Below are positions 1-11,092 of a stretch of DNA of 64,000 nt, piece after piece. The translations under genes and the position numbers were made by a program. Source of the DNA: Morinoia aosen (Eukaryota; Arthropoda; Malacostraca; Amphipoda; Talitridae). The stretch covers positions 47,079,757 through 47,143,756 of the forward strand of contig CM059562.1 of assembly GCA_030386875.1 (NCBI GenBank). Direction: 5' to 3'. Numbering within the stretch: position 1 is the stretch's first letter; each line of letters opens with the position of its first letter. A model generated the notes under the pieces. The model did no database searches. It was given only the letters and a program-made list of their open reading frames with translations, and was not told the DNA's origin.

Positions 1-44
1 AACAAGTAGAACAAGCAGGACTTTTCCCTCTGTGGGGGGGGGGG

Positions 45-3000
45 AGGTTAGTATTCTCTCACCGTGGTCCGCTGCGTGTCGTAAGAGGCGACTGAAGTGG
101 ACGGAGCGAGGGGACTGGGGATCCCCTTCTCTGTAATGATTTTCCCGAGAGGCAGCAGGCCAATGAAGGAGGTGAGAGGGGTCGAAAGACCACTCAAACC
201 CTAATACTAGGATCTATGAATGTAAGGTGGTGTGGAAGTAGAGCAACTGAGAGTAAGAAGGAAGAGATGGGAAGAATGATGATAAACCGGAAGATGGATG
301 TATTGGCCCTGAGTGAGACGAAGTTGAAGGGTAGTGCTGAGTTGATGTTTGGGAGTGTGGGGGAGAGTATCTGGAGTGCGTGGGGGACATGCAAGAGAAG
401 GTGTGGCTATATTATTGAGTGTAAGAATCAGAGAGAAAGTAGTTGAATGGGGTGAGGTGTGATCAAGAATAATGTGGGTACGAGTGAAATGGGAAGAAGA
501 GTCATGGGTGTTTGTGAGCGCGTACGGACCGGGATCGGAGAGGAGTTTTGGGAGAAATTGTCCGAGTGTGTTGCAAGAGTGGGGGAGTGGTTGTAGAGTT
601 GTGGTGATGGGGGACCTGAATACACGAGTGGGTGATGAGGTGGTGGATGGTGTTGGTAAGTATGGAGTAGCTGGGGTGAATGAGAGTGGTGAATACTTGG
701 TGGGGTTATGTGTAGAGAGTGAGTTAGTGATTGGGAATAGTTTGTTTCAGAAAAAAGTATAAACAAGTATACATATGAGAGGACGAATGGAGGTGTGATA
801 GAGGAGAGAGCATTGATGGATTAAATTTTGGTTAGCAGGGGAGTGATGGGTAGTTTGCTCGATGTGCATGTGTTCCGTGGTGAGATGAATGGGATTTCGG
901 ATCATTACTTGGTGGAAGGAAAGCTGAGAGTAAGTGGAATGTGGGAAGGTGTAAGAAGGAGGAGTGGAAGGGAGGTGTTAAATGTAAGCAAGTTGCATGA
1001 TTCTGAGTGTGAGTATCAAGAGAAGATGAAAGTAGAGTATGGGAGGGTGAAGGAAAGTGAGGTGGGTGGAGTGGAAGGGGAATGGAAGTTGTTTAAAGAT
1101 GCGGTGGAGAAATGTGCAAGGGAAGTGTGTGGGGTAAGGAAGGTTGGAGGGGGGATTAGAAAAGGGAGTGAATGGTGGGCCGGAGAAGTAGGAGCGGCTG
1201 TGAGAAGAAAGCGGGGGGCGTTCGAAAGGTGGCTGCAACGAGGCAACCAGCAAAATTTTGAGGAGTATAAGGAGAGGAAGAAAGAGGTACAAAGAATGGT
1301 AAGGAGAGCAAAGAGGGCGGCGGATGAGGAATGGGGGAGGAAGTTGGGAGGGGATTTCATGGAGAGAAGGGAGGTTTTCTGGAAGGAAGTGAAGAGAATT
1401 AGGAAAGGTCAGGTGGAGAATGAGGCAAGAGGGAAGGATGCAAATGTTAGGCTGCTAGTGGAGAGTTGTGATGTGAGAAAGAGATGGGCGGAGTATTTTG
1501 AGGAACTGCTGAACGTGAGGGATGATAGGGTTGCGAGAGTAGTAGCTGTTGGAAGTGATGTTAGAATGCCTGTGTTTGGTGAAGTGAATAGAAGTCGAAT
1601 AAGAAGTGCAGAGGTGAAAGGTGCGTTGGATGAAATGAAAAATGGGAAAGCTCCAGGTATGGATGGCTGCCCGGTTGAATGTCTAAAGAAAGGAGGAAAT
1701 GTGGTTGTAGAATGGTTAGTACGTTTATTAAATGTGTGTTTCGAGGCTAGTAAAGTGCCGGTTGATTGGAGTAGCGCGTGTGTAGTTCCGTTGTACAAAG
1801 GGAAAGGTGACAGGTATGAGTGCAGTAATTCTACGGGTATAAGTCTACTGAGTGTTGTTGGGAAGCTGTATGGAAGAGTTTTAATTAGAAGAGTGAGTGT
1901 TGACGGATCGTGTGCTTGCTGAAGAACAGTGTGGTTTTAGGTGTGGTAGAAGTTGTGTGGATCAAATGTTTGCTGTGAGGCAGGTTAATGAAAAATACTT
2001 ATTAAAAGGAAAAGATGTATAGTGGGCATTTATGGATCTAGAGAAGGCGTATGACAGAGTGGATCGTGAGGCTCTATGGCAAGTGGTAAGCTTGTATGGA
2101 GTGGGTGGGAGACTTGAATGCGACCAAGAGTTTCTACATTGATAGCAGAGCATGTGTGAGAGTAGGGAATGAGGCGAGTGAATGGTTCCCAGTTGTGACA
2201 GGTGTGAGACAGGGATTTGTGATGTCGCCGTGGTTGTTTAATTTGTTTATGGATGGTGTGGTGAGTGAAGTGAATGCCTGAGTGTTGGGAAAAGGTGCGC
2301 AGTTGGTGGGACGAAATGGTATGTATTGAGAAGTGTGTCAGCTGTTGTTTGCAGATGATACAGCGCTGGTGGCTGATTCAGAGGAAAAACTGAGGAGACT
2401 GGTTGCAGAGTTTGGTAGAGTGTGCGAAAGGCGAAAATTGGGGGTAAATGTGAATAAAAGTAAGGTGATGAGATGTTCAAGAGGTGGAGTGTTTGGAACT
2501 TTGGATGTGAGTTTGAATGATGAAGTTTTAGAGGAGGTAGAGCATTTTAGTTACCTCGGGTCGGTTGTGACTGTTATGGATGGTATGGAAGTAGAAGTGA
2601 GGCATCGTGTGAGTGAAGGCTGTAAGACATTGGGTGCAATGAGGAAAGTGCTTGAATGCAGGAGTTTGAGTATGAATGCTAAGAGGGGACTGTATGAAAG
2701 CTTGATTGTGCCAGTTTTGTTGTATGGAGCAGAGTCCTGGGGGTTGAGAGCAGCTGAGAGGAGGAAGTTGGATGTGTTTGAGGAGCATGTATGGAGTAAC
2801 AAGAAGAGATAGGATCAGGAATGAGTTGGATAGGGGGCAGACGGGTGTTATCAAAAAGTTGAGCAGGCGAGTGGATGAAAGAGTGCTTGGATGGTTTGGG
2901 CATGTTGAAAGAATGAATGTTGAGCGGCTGGTGAAAAAGATATATATGTCGGAAGTGAATGGTCTCCGAGCGCGAGGGAGACCACGGATGAGTTGGATGG

Positions 3001-3380
3001 ATGGGGTGAAACGTGCTTTGTATGAGAGGGGTCTGACTGTGGACGTGGCGAGAGGGAAGGCTGCGGACAGAAGAGAGTGGGGGCAGTGCATAAGAAGGTT
3101 ATTTTATTTTTGACGCGGTACTGGAAGTTGCCCGCGTGTGATGGGGTTGACCTGTCCTGTGCGGGGGGAGGGGCTGCACTCAATGAAGCGGTCGGGGTAA
3201 ACCAGCTATGGCTGTCGGGCCTGACTGTGGAAGGTGGTTGTGCTGGGCTGCTGCTGATCCTGGCAGTTCAGGTGCAACCAGTGCTGCCTCTCTCGCCTCC
3301 TAGTGACTAAGTGTGGTGATTGTGGCCTGCTGTCGGCTACCCTCCCATAGGGAGGATAAGCCCGGTATATGTATGTATGT
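45..3380 (+). mobile_element. Non-LTR retrotransposon (RTE-like LINE), nearly full length, degenerate
   Basis: A 5' leader beginning after a G-rich run is followed by endonuclease and reverse-transcriptase coding remnants, a GC-rich 3' untranslated part and a short ATGT microsatellite tail at about 3367-3380. The tail and the single ORF with an endonuclease-RT order are typical of RTE-type LINEs; the clade name is inference from recognisable protein wording, not from an alignment. The 3' end abuts a fragment of the SINE-like family found elsewhere in the window, so the LINE probably inserted into or next to that repeat. Its 5' boundary is approximate because it lies at the edge of the window. 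Confidence 0.8.
217..3113 (+). pseudogene. LINE endonuclease / reverse transcriptase, broken by frameshifts and stops
   Basis: The reading frame is split into at least five pieces. The first (about 217-446) carries the endonuclease start with the LALSETKLKG motif; 472-762 has AYGPGSER and GDLNTRVGD; 828-1922 has SDHYLVEGKL (endonuclease C-terminus) and the RT start with NGKAPGMDG. Then come an in-frame stop in the MDLEKAYDRVD block near 2022-2070, GVRQGFVMSPWLFNLFMDG near 2200-2260, and the catalytic LLFADDTALVA block at about 2342-2374. The C-terminal WFGHVERM and GRPRMSW motifs are in the last piece, 2772-3113. All expected RT blocks are present in order, so this was once a complete ORF. 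The number of frame breaks says this copy cannot make the protein. Confidence 0.85.
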
Positions 3381-3470
3381 ACTTCAACAAAAGGAAGAAC
3401 TAGCGTAACCAGCACTACATATTACATCTTCCCACTCGGAGAGCTAATTCCTATCAATAACTTTGTTGCG
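3381..3470 (-). repeat. Fragment of SINE-like repeat (family A)
   Basis: The stretch from 'acttcaacaaaaggaag' through 'gagctaattcctatcaat' is a diverged match to the end of the repeat seen complete at 8037-8391 and 14126-14485 ('atttcaacaaaaagaag' ... 'gcgctaattcccatag'). It directly follows the LINE tail. Confidence 0.5.
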
Positions 3471-5821
3471 TCTTTTAGCAAGGCCAGCACACCATGGCAG
3501 CACTTAATGCACAGCGTGGGCATCGAAGTAGAAAGGAGTACTCATGGAAATGCGAAGACCAGAGTTGGATTTTTTTCCTGAAACAGTCCTACGCGAACAT
3601 CTACTAGAAATACTGTTCAAATCAAAGGCCGCGTTTGGGAGGCATTTTCGGAGAAATTCTGAAGCCTAGCATCACCCAACTAAACACTAAGCTAGTTAGT
3701 GTAGCCACGGAGCAGCTGGGAACCGGGGGAGCGCTGCAGTCCCCGAGCGAGCGCAGCACGCGCCCGCACCCTGCGGTGGTCGCACCCTTGATGTCACACA
3801 CGACAAACACCAGTTGTTGAAATAACACCGGGACTTCTATTAACAGTGTCTGGCCGCACTTCAGAAGCAGCACTCGAAGTCTCACAGTATTTGACTGTAT
3901 GCTAATTGCGCCACGAAACGCAACTCAGTGAACGCCACTTGGGTATGTCTCTCTCCGGGCTAAACTAAGACCTCCACCAGCTCAGATCATGTTGAACAGT
4001 GAAATCGTTTCGACGTGAAAGCAACGAGTTCAGGCTCAGGTCAATAGAATCGAGTTTGTTTTCAAAAGTACTTAGCCAAACTGTCGACTCTCGTCAGTGT
4101 AAATACAGTTGACATTTGCGACTAGAACAAAAAGCCGAATATTTGCCACACTCAAACTATAAAGAGTTATGGGAGCGTAACGAGTAAAGCAAGCAACAGA
4201 GGCTGGTGGGCTTTTCATAAGAGCGCAGCACGCACTCGGACTGGATGGATGAAATAAATTCTTGAGCAAATCACTTTGCTTGTGCATATCATAAACAGAT
4301 CATGATCACCCAAGATGTAACCCTACCTACTCAATCGAATATAGATGACTAACATTCAAGGCTTAAGAGGTTTAGAAACCAAGTGTACGATTTAGTCTAT
4401 CTTCGCTCTTCTCCAATGAGAAAGGATAGCACACAGGTGCAGTTAACAAAATTAACTCCTAGCACCTATAAGGCAACACAAATGAGAGCGAGCTGAGGAC
4501 TGTCCCGTCACACGCGCCCCTCTCCCGTCTCTGGTGCAGCTGAGTGTGCGAGAAAGTGATCTGTTACTGGATGTTTCCAACAAAAATAAATCAACTGTTT
4601 AACTTGCATGCCGGCTGCACGTGTTTTTTTTTCGTTTCTCAAACAGCTAAGGCGTTTTTAGCAAATCCGAACGTTCATATCGCTGAGCATCAGAAAAAGA
4701 AAACAGAAAAAATAGAACATTAGTGTGAACAAAAAAAGGAACTCACAGCCTGTCAAACTACACAAATTACTCAATTTGCACGACATATTGCGATTTTTGT
4801 ACAAGAGTTTAAACATGTCTGTGAGCATCTAGCAAAAAAAACGAATATTAAAACCATGAAATCAGTCACCTGCATAATAGAAAGACAATTCGTACATAAA
4901 GCGATAGAAAAAATCTTAGACTGAACTCTTATGAATTCTACATCATTTACTCTACACCCTGGAAGGAATACTTTAAACGTGAGTAGAGTTCCAAAACTTT
5001 TCAAAAGAAGACGAAGCATAACCTAATTTCAAATAGAGACGAACTTTTAAATGAGCTCGAGTCTACTGAAAAGGCGCGAAATTCACTCGCTTCACAGAAT
5101 AACAATTTTCTTCACTGCTCTCTCTGATGATCTCTCTCGATACATGCACCACACATTACACTGGTCACAGGGACCACACACCTGCCCCGCAACACCCTTA
5201 AAGCGAGCTAGGACCAAAATTTTTCCCGTCCTCCTCTCACAAATCCAATCACAAGTGTTTCCGCAGGCAAAGGAGAATAAAACTCCTCGTAAAAATTCAA
5301 AAATTAATTATTTACAAGGTTTACAAACGACGGCAGATAAGATGAATGGTAACAACTCAAACAAGCCTGTCATATCTGATGTAGAATCATAAATCATTTG
5401 TTCAATGAATGAATGTACATGGGCGTTTATCAAGTTTATAGTCTAATATTTTCCTGACCTATATCGTCAGTGAAATACTATCAACTTGTACATTATTTAA
5501 ATATATGAATTATATCAAGGGCTACCATCAATGAATTACCAGAGGTAAAAATCTGAACGTGACACGGCAGTTCACAACCATTCAAACTCGCAACCCTACG
5601 AAGTAGAAATTATAACATCTCTCATGACGACTAACACAGCTTAATTAGAGTCTTTACAATTCATGATCTAGAAGCTTTAAAGTAGGTGAAACTGCACTTC
5701 ATAAATAGAACCTAACCTGCGTATCTTTCGCGCCAACTCATTCGATAGAATCTGCTGCTTTGGATCTACGCACTGAGCTCACTTGACACAACAGTTATGG
5801 GTAGTTCCTATAGAGGGGAGC
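3471..5821. other. Non-coding stretch downstream of MIC13
   Basis: No coding region can be supported. A GC-richer patch at about 3620-3800 has open frames on both strands but no motif that I recognise. The rest is AT-rich with several long A or T runs. This is 3' of the MIC13 stop codon and may contain its untranslated end, but no clear AATAAA on the minus strand was found close to the stop. Confidence 0.5.
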
Positions 5822-6100
5822 CTACTGCTTGTGATCACAGCCACACTCCTCGCTGCTGGCAGGCTGCAGGGGGGCGGCAGCAGCGGGCGCCGTCGCGGCC
5901 TGGACGGGCGCGTCCTCCTGCGCAGCCTCGGTGACGGCAGAGAAGACCTGCGAGGCGAGGGCGGCGGTGTACTGCGCTGCGTTCGAGGTGTGCTCAGGCA
6001 GCTTCGCTAGGAAGCCGAACGTGAAAAGCACGGCGTTGTTCCAGTGCTGGCGCACGTCCAGATGGAAGTAGTCCTTGCTGGGCACGTACGGCGTGATGTA
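5822..6100 (-). CDS. MIC13: MIC13 last exon
   Basis: Acceptor GCGTTGACAG precedes a phase-0 exon of 92 codons and a TAG stop at 5822-5824. It carries the conserved Y-F-x-W-N block at the start, then an alanine-rich tail and a terminal CGC. The intron to the exon at 8832 is 2.7 kb. Confidence 0.83.
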   Translation of the reverse strand, partial: YITPYVPSKDYFHLDVRQHWNNAVLFTFGFLAKLPEHTSNAAQYTAALASQVFSAVTEAAQEDAPVQAATAPAAAAPLQPASSEECGCDHKQ

Positions 6101-8976
6101 CTGTCAACGCATCGAGATAAGTTTATACGAGAAGGCACAGAAATCAACAAACAAAAAATATCTACAGCAAAAGTGTTTGATGCAGGAAACGGCTGTGAAT
6201 GGATTGTCATAGATGGCAACTTTCGATGAAAGAAAGTTTTACACTGGAAAATTTACTATAATTGTACGAAAATTTTCGCTATTATAACCCTTCGCCGGTA
6301 AAAAGCATTTTTTAGGCTTAAAAAAAGTAAAATTGTACTTTCTCGTTAAAAAATTAAAAAAGAAAGCTCACTGCGAGCCATTCAATATTAAAATAAGAAT
6401 GTCAACAAAATGTGGTTCAAGATAAGGGCACATCCTAAAAAAGCCAGGTTCCATACCAGAATCAGTGGTACATGAGATAGGCTACAACTACAAGGGTTAG
6501 TCAAAAAGTTCTCAGACAAATGTCCTAATTTTGAACAGAAGAGAGATTTACTAGTTTAAACAAGTTGAAACCTGTCCTTAGAGCTTCCTTGATAACTTGC
6601 AGCTGTCTCATCAGTCTATGTCAGGTCAGCATCGAGAGAGGTTGCATCTCAAAATAGTAATTTTCAACCCTTAAAATGGCAAATTTTGAGATCAGAGCTA
6701 ACATCAAATTTTTAACTAAATTCAATTGGAAACCTGTTAAGATCATCGAAGCTTTACAGAAGGTTTATGGAGACTCGGCACCATGTAGAGCAGCCGTTTA
6801 TGATTGGATTAAACGCTTTAAAGAGGGAAGAGTCCAACTTGATGACGACCCACGAGGAGGAAGACCAACCACAGCAACAAACGAAGACATCTCTCTTGTA
6901 CAGAACCTAGTCGAACAAGCCCCCCCAATTCTATCAGGAAAGCATTCACAGGTGGAAACATAGATTACACAAGTGTATAGACAACAATGGAGCTTATGTA
7001 GAAAAATAAAAGTAATTAGTTGTTAAATAAAGAAATTATGGCATTTGTCTGAGAAGGTTTTGACTACCCCTCGTATAAGGCCACAAAATACCCGGTTTCC
7101 ACGGAATTGAGGATAGACAAAATTCGAGCAGACTTCTATCCCAACCCAAAATTTTTTATGAACTTAGGTGGGGAACGACAGTTTCCAGGCAGAGCAGTAG
7201 GAAGCAGATACACACCTGTTCCGCCACTCGAGCGTAACACTCAAAACCCTGGCCTTCAAGACACAAGATGAGCTATAATATGCGTATATAATGATTATAC
7301 GCTCACAATATCGAAATTCCTCTTCAAAACATAAATGTGCGTGAACGAAGCATTATTGAAATTAAGCAATTTTTGTACGAACACGAGCAATTCATTTGCA
7401 ATTTGCGTAATTGCTTGGCATCAAAGGCATCTTTCTAACGTTTGTCCTTGAAACCAAATAAAGGCTAAATGTATTTAAAATTATTTCAACGAACTCTTCT
7501 CGTAGGTATATTTTAAGTTCTGTGTTGAAAAATATAAAATTATTCAATATTATAGAAAGTTTCTCATTCACACCCAAGACGCGAAAATAAATCGAAGTCA
7601 TTCAAGAGTACAAGCCAAGGCTAAGTTATTGGTCTAGACTAGAGATCCATGAGCCAAAATTTAATCCTAAAAAGCACACGTCAAGCTTTGTTTCAATAAC
7701 CATTAGCTGGTCCAGCACCTTTCGTTTGATTCATCAAAACATGTAGGACCAGGCGAACGTGATAGTGGTGTGCATTGCACTGCAACATCTGTGATCGCCA
7801 GGCTTGCCTGTATGAGTTACGTTGAAAAACAGTCTCATGTAAACATTATTATTATTATTATTATTATATAAGAAAGTTTTAGCCTCTCTTAATTGCACGA
7901 CAAAGATGTTCTAAGAGAAGAAGGAGGAAGGCACCATTTAGTATGGAGTTGAGGGAACGCGAAATCTATGCACAAGGTGCACAGAAACAGGAAGCTAAGA
8001 AAGAAGTTCATGAAACAAGAAAAAGTTGAGGAAGTTATTATTATTATGTAAGAAAGTTTTAGCCTCCCTTAATTGCACGACGAAGATGTTCTAAGAGAGG
8101 AAGGAGGAAGGCACCATTTAGTATGGAGTTGAGGGAACGCGGAATCTATGCACAAGGTGCACAGAAACAGGAAGCTAAAGAAGTTCATGAAACAAGAAAA
8201 AGTTGAAGAAGAAAGTAGTAGGTGCTGAAAAACAGGACAGCAGTGAACCGAAAAAAGATGGTCCGTAGCAAAACAAAAACCTATTCTATTTCAACAAAAA
8301 GAAGCCTACCTAACCTTTAACTCAGGCCCTCACATAGTCCCCCTGGGAGCGCTAATTCCCATAGATACAATACCTGTATCCCCCTGAGGGGTAAAGTTGA
8401 AGAAGAAAGTAGTAGGTGCTGAAAAACAGGACAGCAGTGAACCGAAAAAAGATGGTCCGTAACAAAACAAAAACCTTTTCTATTTCAACAAAAGGAAGCC
8501 TACCTAACCTTTAGCTCAGGCCCTCACATAGTCCCCCTGGGAGCGCTAATTCTCATAGATACAATACCCGTATCCCCCTGAGGGGCTCATGTAAACATGA
8601 CCTTGAATAATGATAAAAATGGCAGTGGACTACAGGGTGGAAATTGAGCTGCAGTAGAAAGCAGCACTTTGATCTAGAGGAGTATTGCGCTCACAGTTGA
8701 AGTTAAACTCGCTTGGGAAGCACGAGCTCCTCACGGCAACATTTCTAGCAAAGCAAACAAAATTCATGTTTCCAACACGGGTTCACCAGGGCCAAAACGA
8801 CGCGACTGACCCTCAACTTCCCGGAGCTCACCTGCTGCGTGGCCTCGGAGACCTGAGGAGGCACGGCCTGCCTGAGGCGGTCGTAGATGGCGGCGGTGTC
8901 GGTGTCGCTGCTCCACACGCGTTGCTCGTTGAGGGCATACACGGCGCCCCCTGCCACGCCCACCCGGGCACCGAAC
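5822..8976 (-). CDS. MIC13: MICOS complex subunit MIC13 (QIL1), partial gene model: join of 8832-8976 and 5822-6100
   Basis: MIC13/QIL1 is a small inner-membrane protein of the MICOS complex that links the MIC10 and MIC60 parts and is needed for cristae junctions. Two minus-strand exons join in phase and give 140 residues. The first has a short membrane-anchor-like segment with VAGGAVY, the same wording as vertebrate MIC13, followed by a charged linker and VPP. The second has KDYFHLDVRQHWNNAV, matching the family block Y-F-x(4-5)-W-N. The start codon must lie in a further upstream exon that ends in phase 2; I could not identify it. The C-terminus is longer than usual, alanine- and proline-rich, and ends with a CGC motif before the stop. 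The exons are GC-rich against AT-rich introns. It lies downstream of UTP14 on the same strand. Family assignment is by motif memory, not by search. Confidence 0.82.
6491..7073 (+). mobile_element. Miniature mariner element with TA target duplication
   Basis: The two ends are inverted copies: left CAAGGGTTAGTCAAAAAGTT and right (reversed) CGAGGGGTAGTCAAAACCTT, both continuing with CTCAGACAAATG. TA flanks both sides (6489-6490 and 7074-7075). At 583 bp it is less than half the length of an autonomous mariner. It sits in the MIC13 intron. Confidence 0.9.
6676..7009 (+). pseudogene. mariner transposase, internally deleted: N-terminal HTH joined to C-terminal tail
   Basis: The frame from 6676 encodes a mariner N-terminal helix-turn-helix domain of about 85 residues, ending with the RGGRPTTA linker. 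After a run of seven C at about 6920-6926 the next frame encodes the transposase C-terminus (Y-Q-E-S-I-H-R-W ... N-G-A-Y-V-E-K, stop at 7007-7009). The DDE/D catalytic region is missing, so the product could not transpose. Confidence 0.85.
7844..8036 (-). repeat. SINE-like repeat (family A), truncated copy with ATT tail
   Basis: It begins with an (ATT)n run at about 7848-7867 and continues with the family A text 'gttttagcctc...' to about 8036, where a second (ATT)n run begins. In the orientation of the repeat the microsatellite is at the 3' end. It lacks the part with the CCCCCTGAGGGG end. Confidence 0.75.
8037..8391 (-). repeat. SINE-like repeat (family A), complete copy
   Basis: A complete copy about 355 bp long, with an (ATT)n tail at one end and the palindrome-like end CCCCCTGAGGGG at the other. 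I see no convincing tRNA A or B box, so it may be a SINE or the short 3' end of an unseen LINE. Confidence 0.75.
8392..8585 (-). repeat. Tandem duplication of half of the family A repeat
   Basis: This segment repeats 8199-8391 almost exactly, with only a few base changes, directly behind it. Both units end in CCCCCTGAGGGG. It looks like a local duplication and not a separate insertion, because it has no microsatellite tail of its own. Confidence 0.75.
8832..8976 (-). CDS. MIC13: MIC13 coding exon with membrane segment
   Basis: Acceptor CTGCGTGCAG precedes the exon and donor GTGAGC follows it. The exon is 145 bases: one base completes the codon of the missing upstream exon, then 48 codons. 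The frame upstream hits a stop before any ATG, so the start is not in this exon. An open frame of 274 codons on the opposite strand is its shadow. Confidence 0.82.
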
Positions 8977-9636
8977 CTGCACGCAGTGCAACATGCTGCT
9001 CACAAAGGCAGATACTCCAGCGGTGGTGCCACATCAGCACTTTCGGAGCATATGGTTTCGTACGTAGACCACTACATTGCTCGCATTCCCTGGTGTAGTT
9101 TGAATTTAACGATTTTCACATTAATGCGAATCAATAGACATAAAGCCATATGTAAGGTATCATCAGCAGATTCCTCGATTATAACTTCTTTTTCGTCGTC
9201 CGTTCGTACTGTTGTAAATAGGAGAACTATTAAGCATGCCGCACACTGTCTCAGAACCGACGCGTCAGATCGGAAACGAAATGTCTGCAAGAAATCGAAA
9301 ACGAACATTTGTACCTGGCAACGCTCACTGCCTCAGATCGGAACCGAACTGCCTCAGAATTCTTTGAAAGATATTTTTTCCGGAGGTTCTGAAGCGTCTG
9401 ACGGGCTGCGCATGCGCAGAACGGCTGCTGCGGGTGTGTTTGAGGGGGTTACCGAAGAGTTCCTTCTATATGCGATAGGAGTTCACGAAAATTTTCATTG
9501 CTCATGCAAAAATATTGGAAGAATTTATTATTGTCTTACTTTGAATGCGGAAACAATGCTTTGTGTTCCCCTTCTTCCTCTCTTGAATCGCATATATCGT
9601 GCAACCACTATTTTTGCTCGTTTTTCTTCTTTCTTC
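8977..9636. other. Upstream flank of the visible MIC13 exon
   Basis: It contains the NRF-1-type site and repeated 'cagatcggaa(a/c)cgaa' words near 9267 and 9335. The missing MIC13 first exon may lie here, but no ATG with a phase-2 GT donor is convincing. Confidence 0.4.
9407..9418. promoter_or_regulatory. NRF-1 / erect-wing type palindrome TGCGCATGCGCA
   Basis: This is a perfect match to the NRF-1 binding consensus YGCGCAYGCGCR, 0.43 kb upstream of the first visible MIC13 exon on its coding strand. NRF-1 is known to drive nuclear genes for mitochondrial proteins. That this is the MIC13 promoter is inference, because the first exon was not located. Confidence 0.5.
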
Positions 9637-10010
9637 CTCCTCAGGGGGATACAACTTATGTGTCTATGGGAATTAGCACTCCCAGGGGGACTATGTGAGG
9701 GCCCGAGCTAAAGGTTAGGTGGGCCTTCTTTTTGTTAAAATAGAATAGGTTTTTGTTTTGTTATGGACCATCTTTTTTCGGTTCATTGCTGTCCTGTTTT
9801 CAGTCCCTGTTACTTTCTTCATCAACTTTTTCTTGTTTCATGATCTTCTTTCTTAGCTTACTGTTTCTATGCACCTTGTGCATAGATTCCGCGTTTCCTC
9901 AACTCCATACTAAATGGTGACTTCATCCTTCCTCTCTTGGAACATCTTTGTCGTGGTTAAGGGAGGCTAAAACTTATAAATATAATAATAATAATAATAA
10001 TAGTAATAAC
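9637..10010 (+). repeat. SINE-like repeat (family A), plus orientation
   Basis: The copy starts near CTCAGGGGGATACA, runs through 'gggcccgagctaaaggttagg' and ends with 'gggaggctaaaactt' and an (ATA)n-type tail at about 9978-10005. The tail position gives the orientation of the family. Confidence 0.75.
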
Positions 10011-11092
10011 AATCATAATAATTGTTCTTTCTTTTCCTCTTCAGCTTTTAGTGCTAAACAAAGCACTAATACTTCTTCATCACTGTTGAGCGGTGAGTCG
10101 CTCATCTTATGTAAATGGACTTAAGGTAATGCTTTAATAATTTTCTATGGTTTTGAAGAACGCAAAGCACGATTGTCTTCTGTCAATGCTAACTGAAGCC
10201 TGGTTATGTCGGTTCCGTTCTGATGGCTTCTGCGCCAGTGTGCGAGCTGAGCGTCGTTTCTGATCTGTTCTGAGGCTTCGGAAGCTTCGGCGGGGGTTCC
10301 GTTCTGAAGCAATGTGCGACAAGCTTTATTGCGGGTTACTCAAGAAATAGAAAAGTTACAGCAAATAACGATGAACAACACAACGTAAACAAACACAACC
10401 ATACTACCATAACATGCAAGATTTTCTATAAATTTTTTCCAGATATTGATTCAGAGACAGTAGACAAACCGTTAATTTTATTACCAAGCTGCAATCTCTG
10501 GTTCGACAATCGACTTATTCAGCCCTTTGGCAGTCTAGCTTCAAGAACACATTACACTTTGCCTCTTAAAAACTTTTGATTTTATCGATTGCATATGAAG
10601 GAATTTCAAACTCTCATAGCGCATTTGTAATTTAAAAATAAAAATTATTATACCGAGCGTCTCTAGGTGCTGATACACTTCATATTAACTTGTCTGTAAT
10701 GAATTATAAAATCTAAAATCACTCTAAATAACGCTCACTTGAAATAGCAATAGCAGTAAATAGTGCCAAGTTGCATATTTGTAGCGATGCGCACAAAAAG
10801 AATCAGGATATCTGCTCTCTTCCACGAAGCCAAAAGTTTAAAAGTTTGGAATCGCCAAGGGCTAAAAGTCAGTCGGATGACTGCCTACATTTCAAATACG
10901 CCGAGGAAACCTAGAAACTGCAAAAACGTCCTCCTACTAGCACACCCTCAGTTGCAAGTTGAGGTCAATAACTAGCGTAAAGCCTTTGCTCATGAAACGA
11001 GACTTGAAATGACAGTACTGGAGTCTAAGTGACGAGGGCCGTGAATAAGTGAAGGAGAATAAGCATACGCCAAGAGTAAATACCCCTGCTAA
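10011..11092. other. Intergenic, no gene seen
   Basis: AT-rich sequence with a GC-richer patch at about 10200-10320 that repeats the word 'tctgaggcttcggaagcttcgg'. No coding region is supported. Confidence 0.45.

Noticed and set aside
3622..3885. Open frames on both strands in a GC-rich patch
   Set aside because: No protein motif, no splice context and no repeat support.
8887..9711. 274-codon open frame on the plus strand
   Set aside because: It overlaps the MIC13 exon on the other strand, has no recognisable motif and ends inside a SINE-like repeat.
9240..10320. Repeated 'cagatcggaa' and 'ctgaggcttcgg' words as a possible transposon pair around the SINE at 9637
   Set aside because: Partial inverted similarity only; no ends or target duplication could be fixed.
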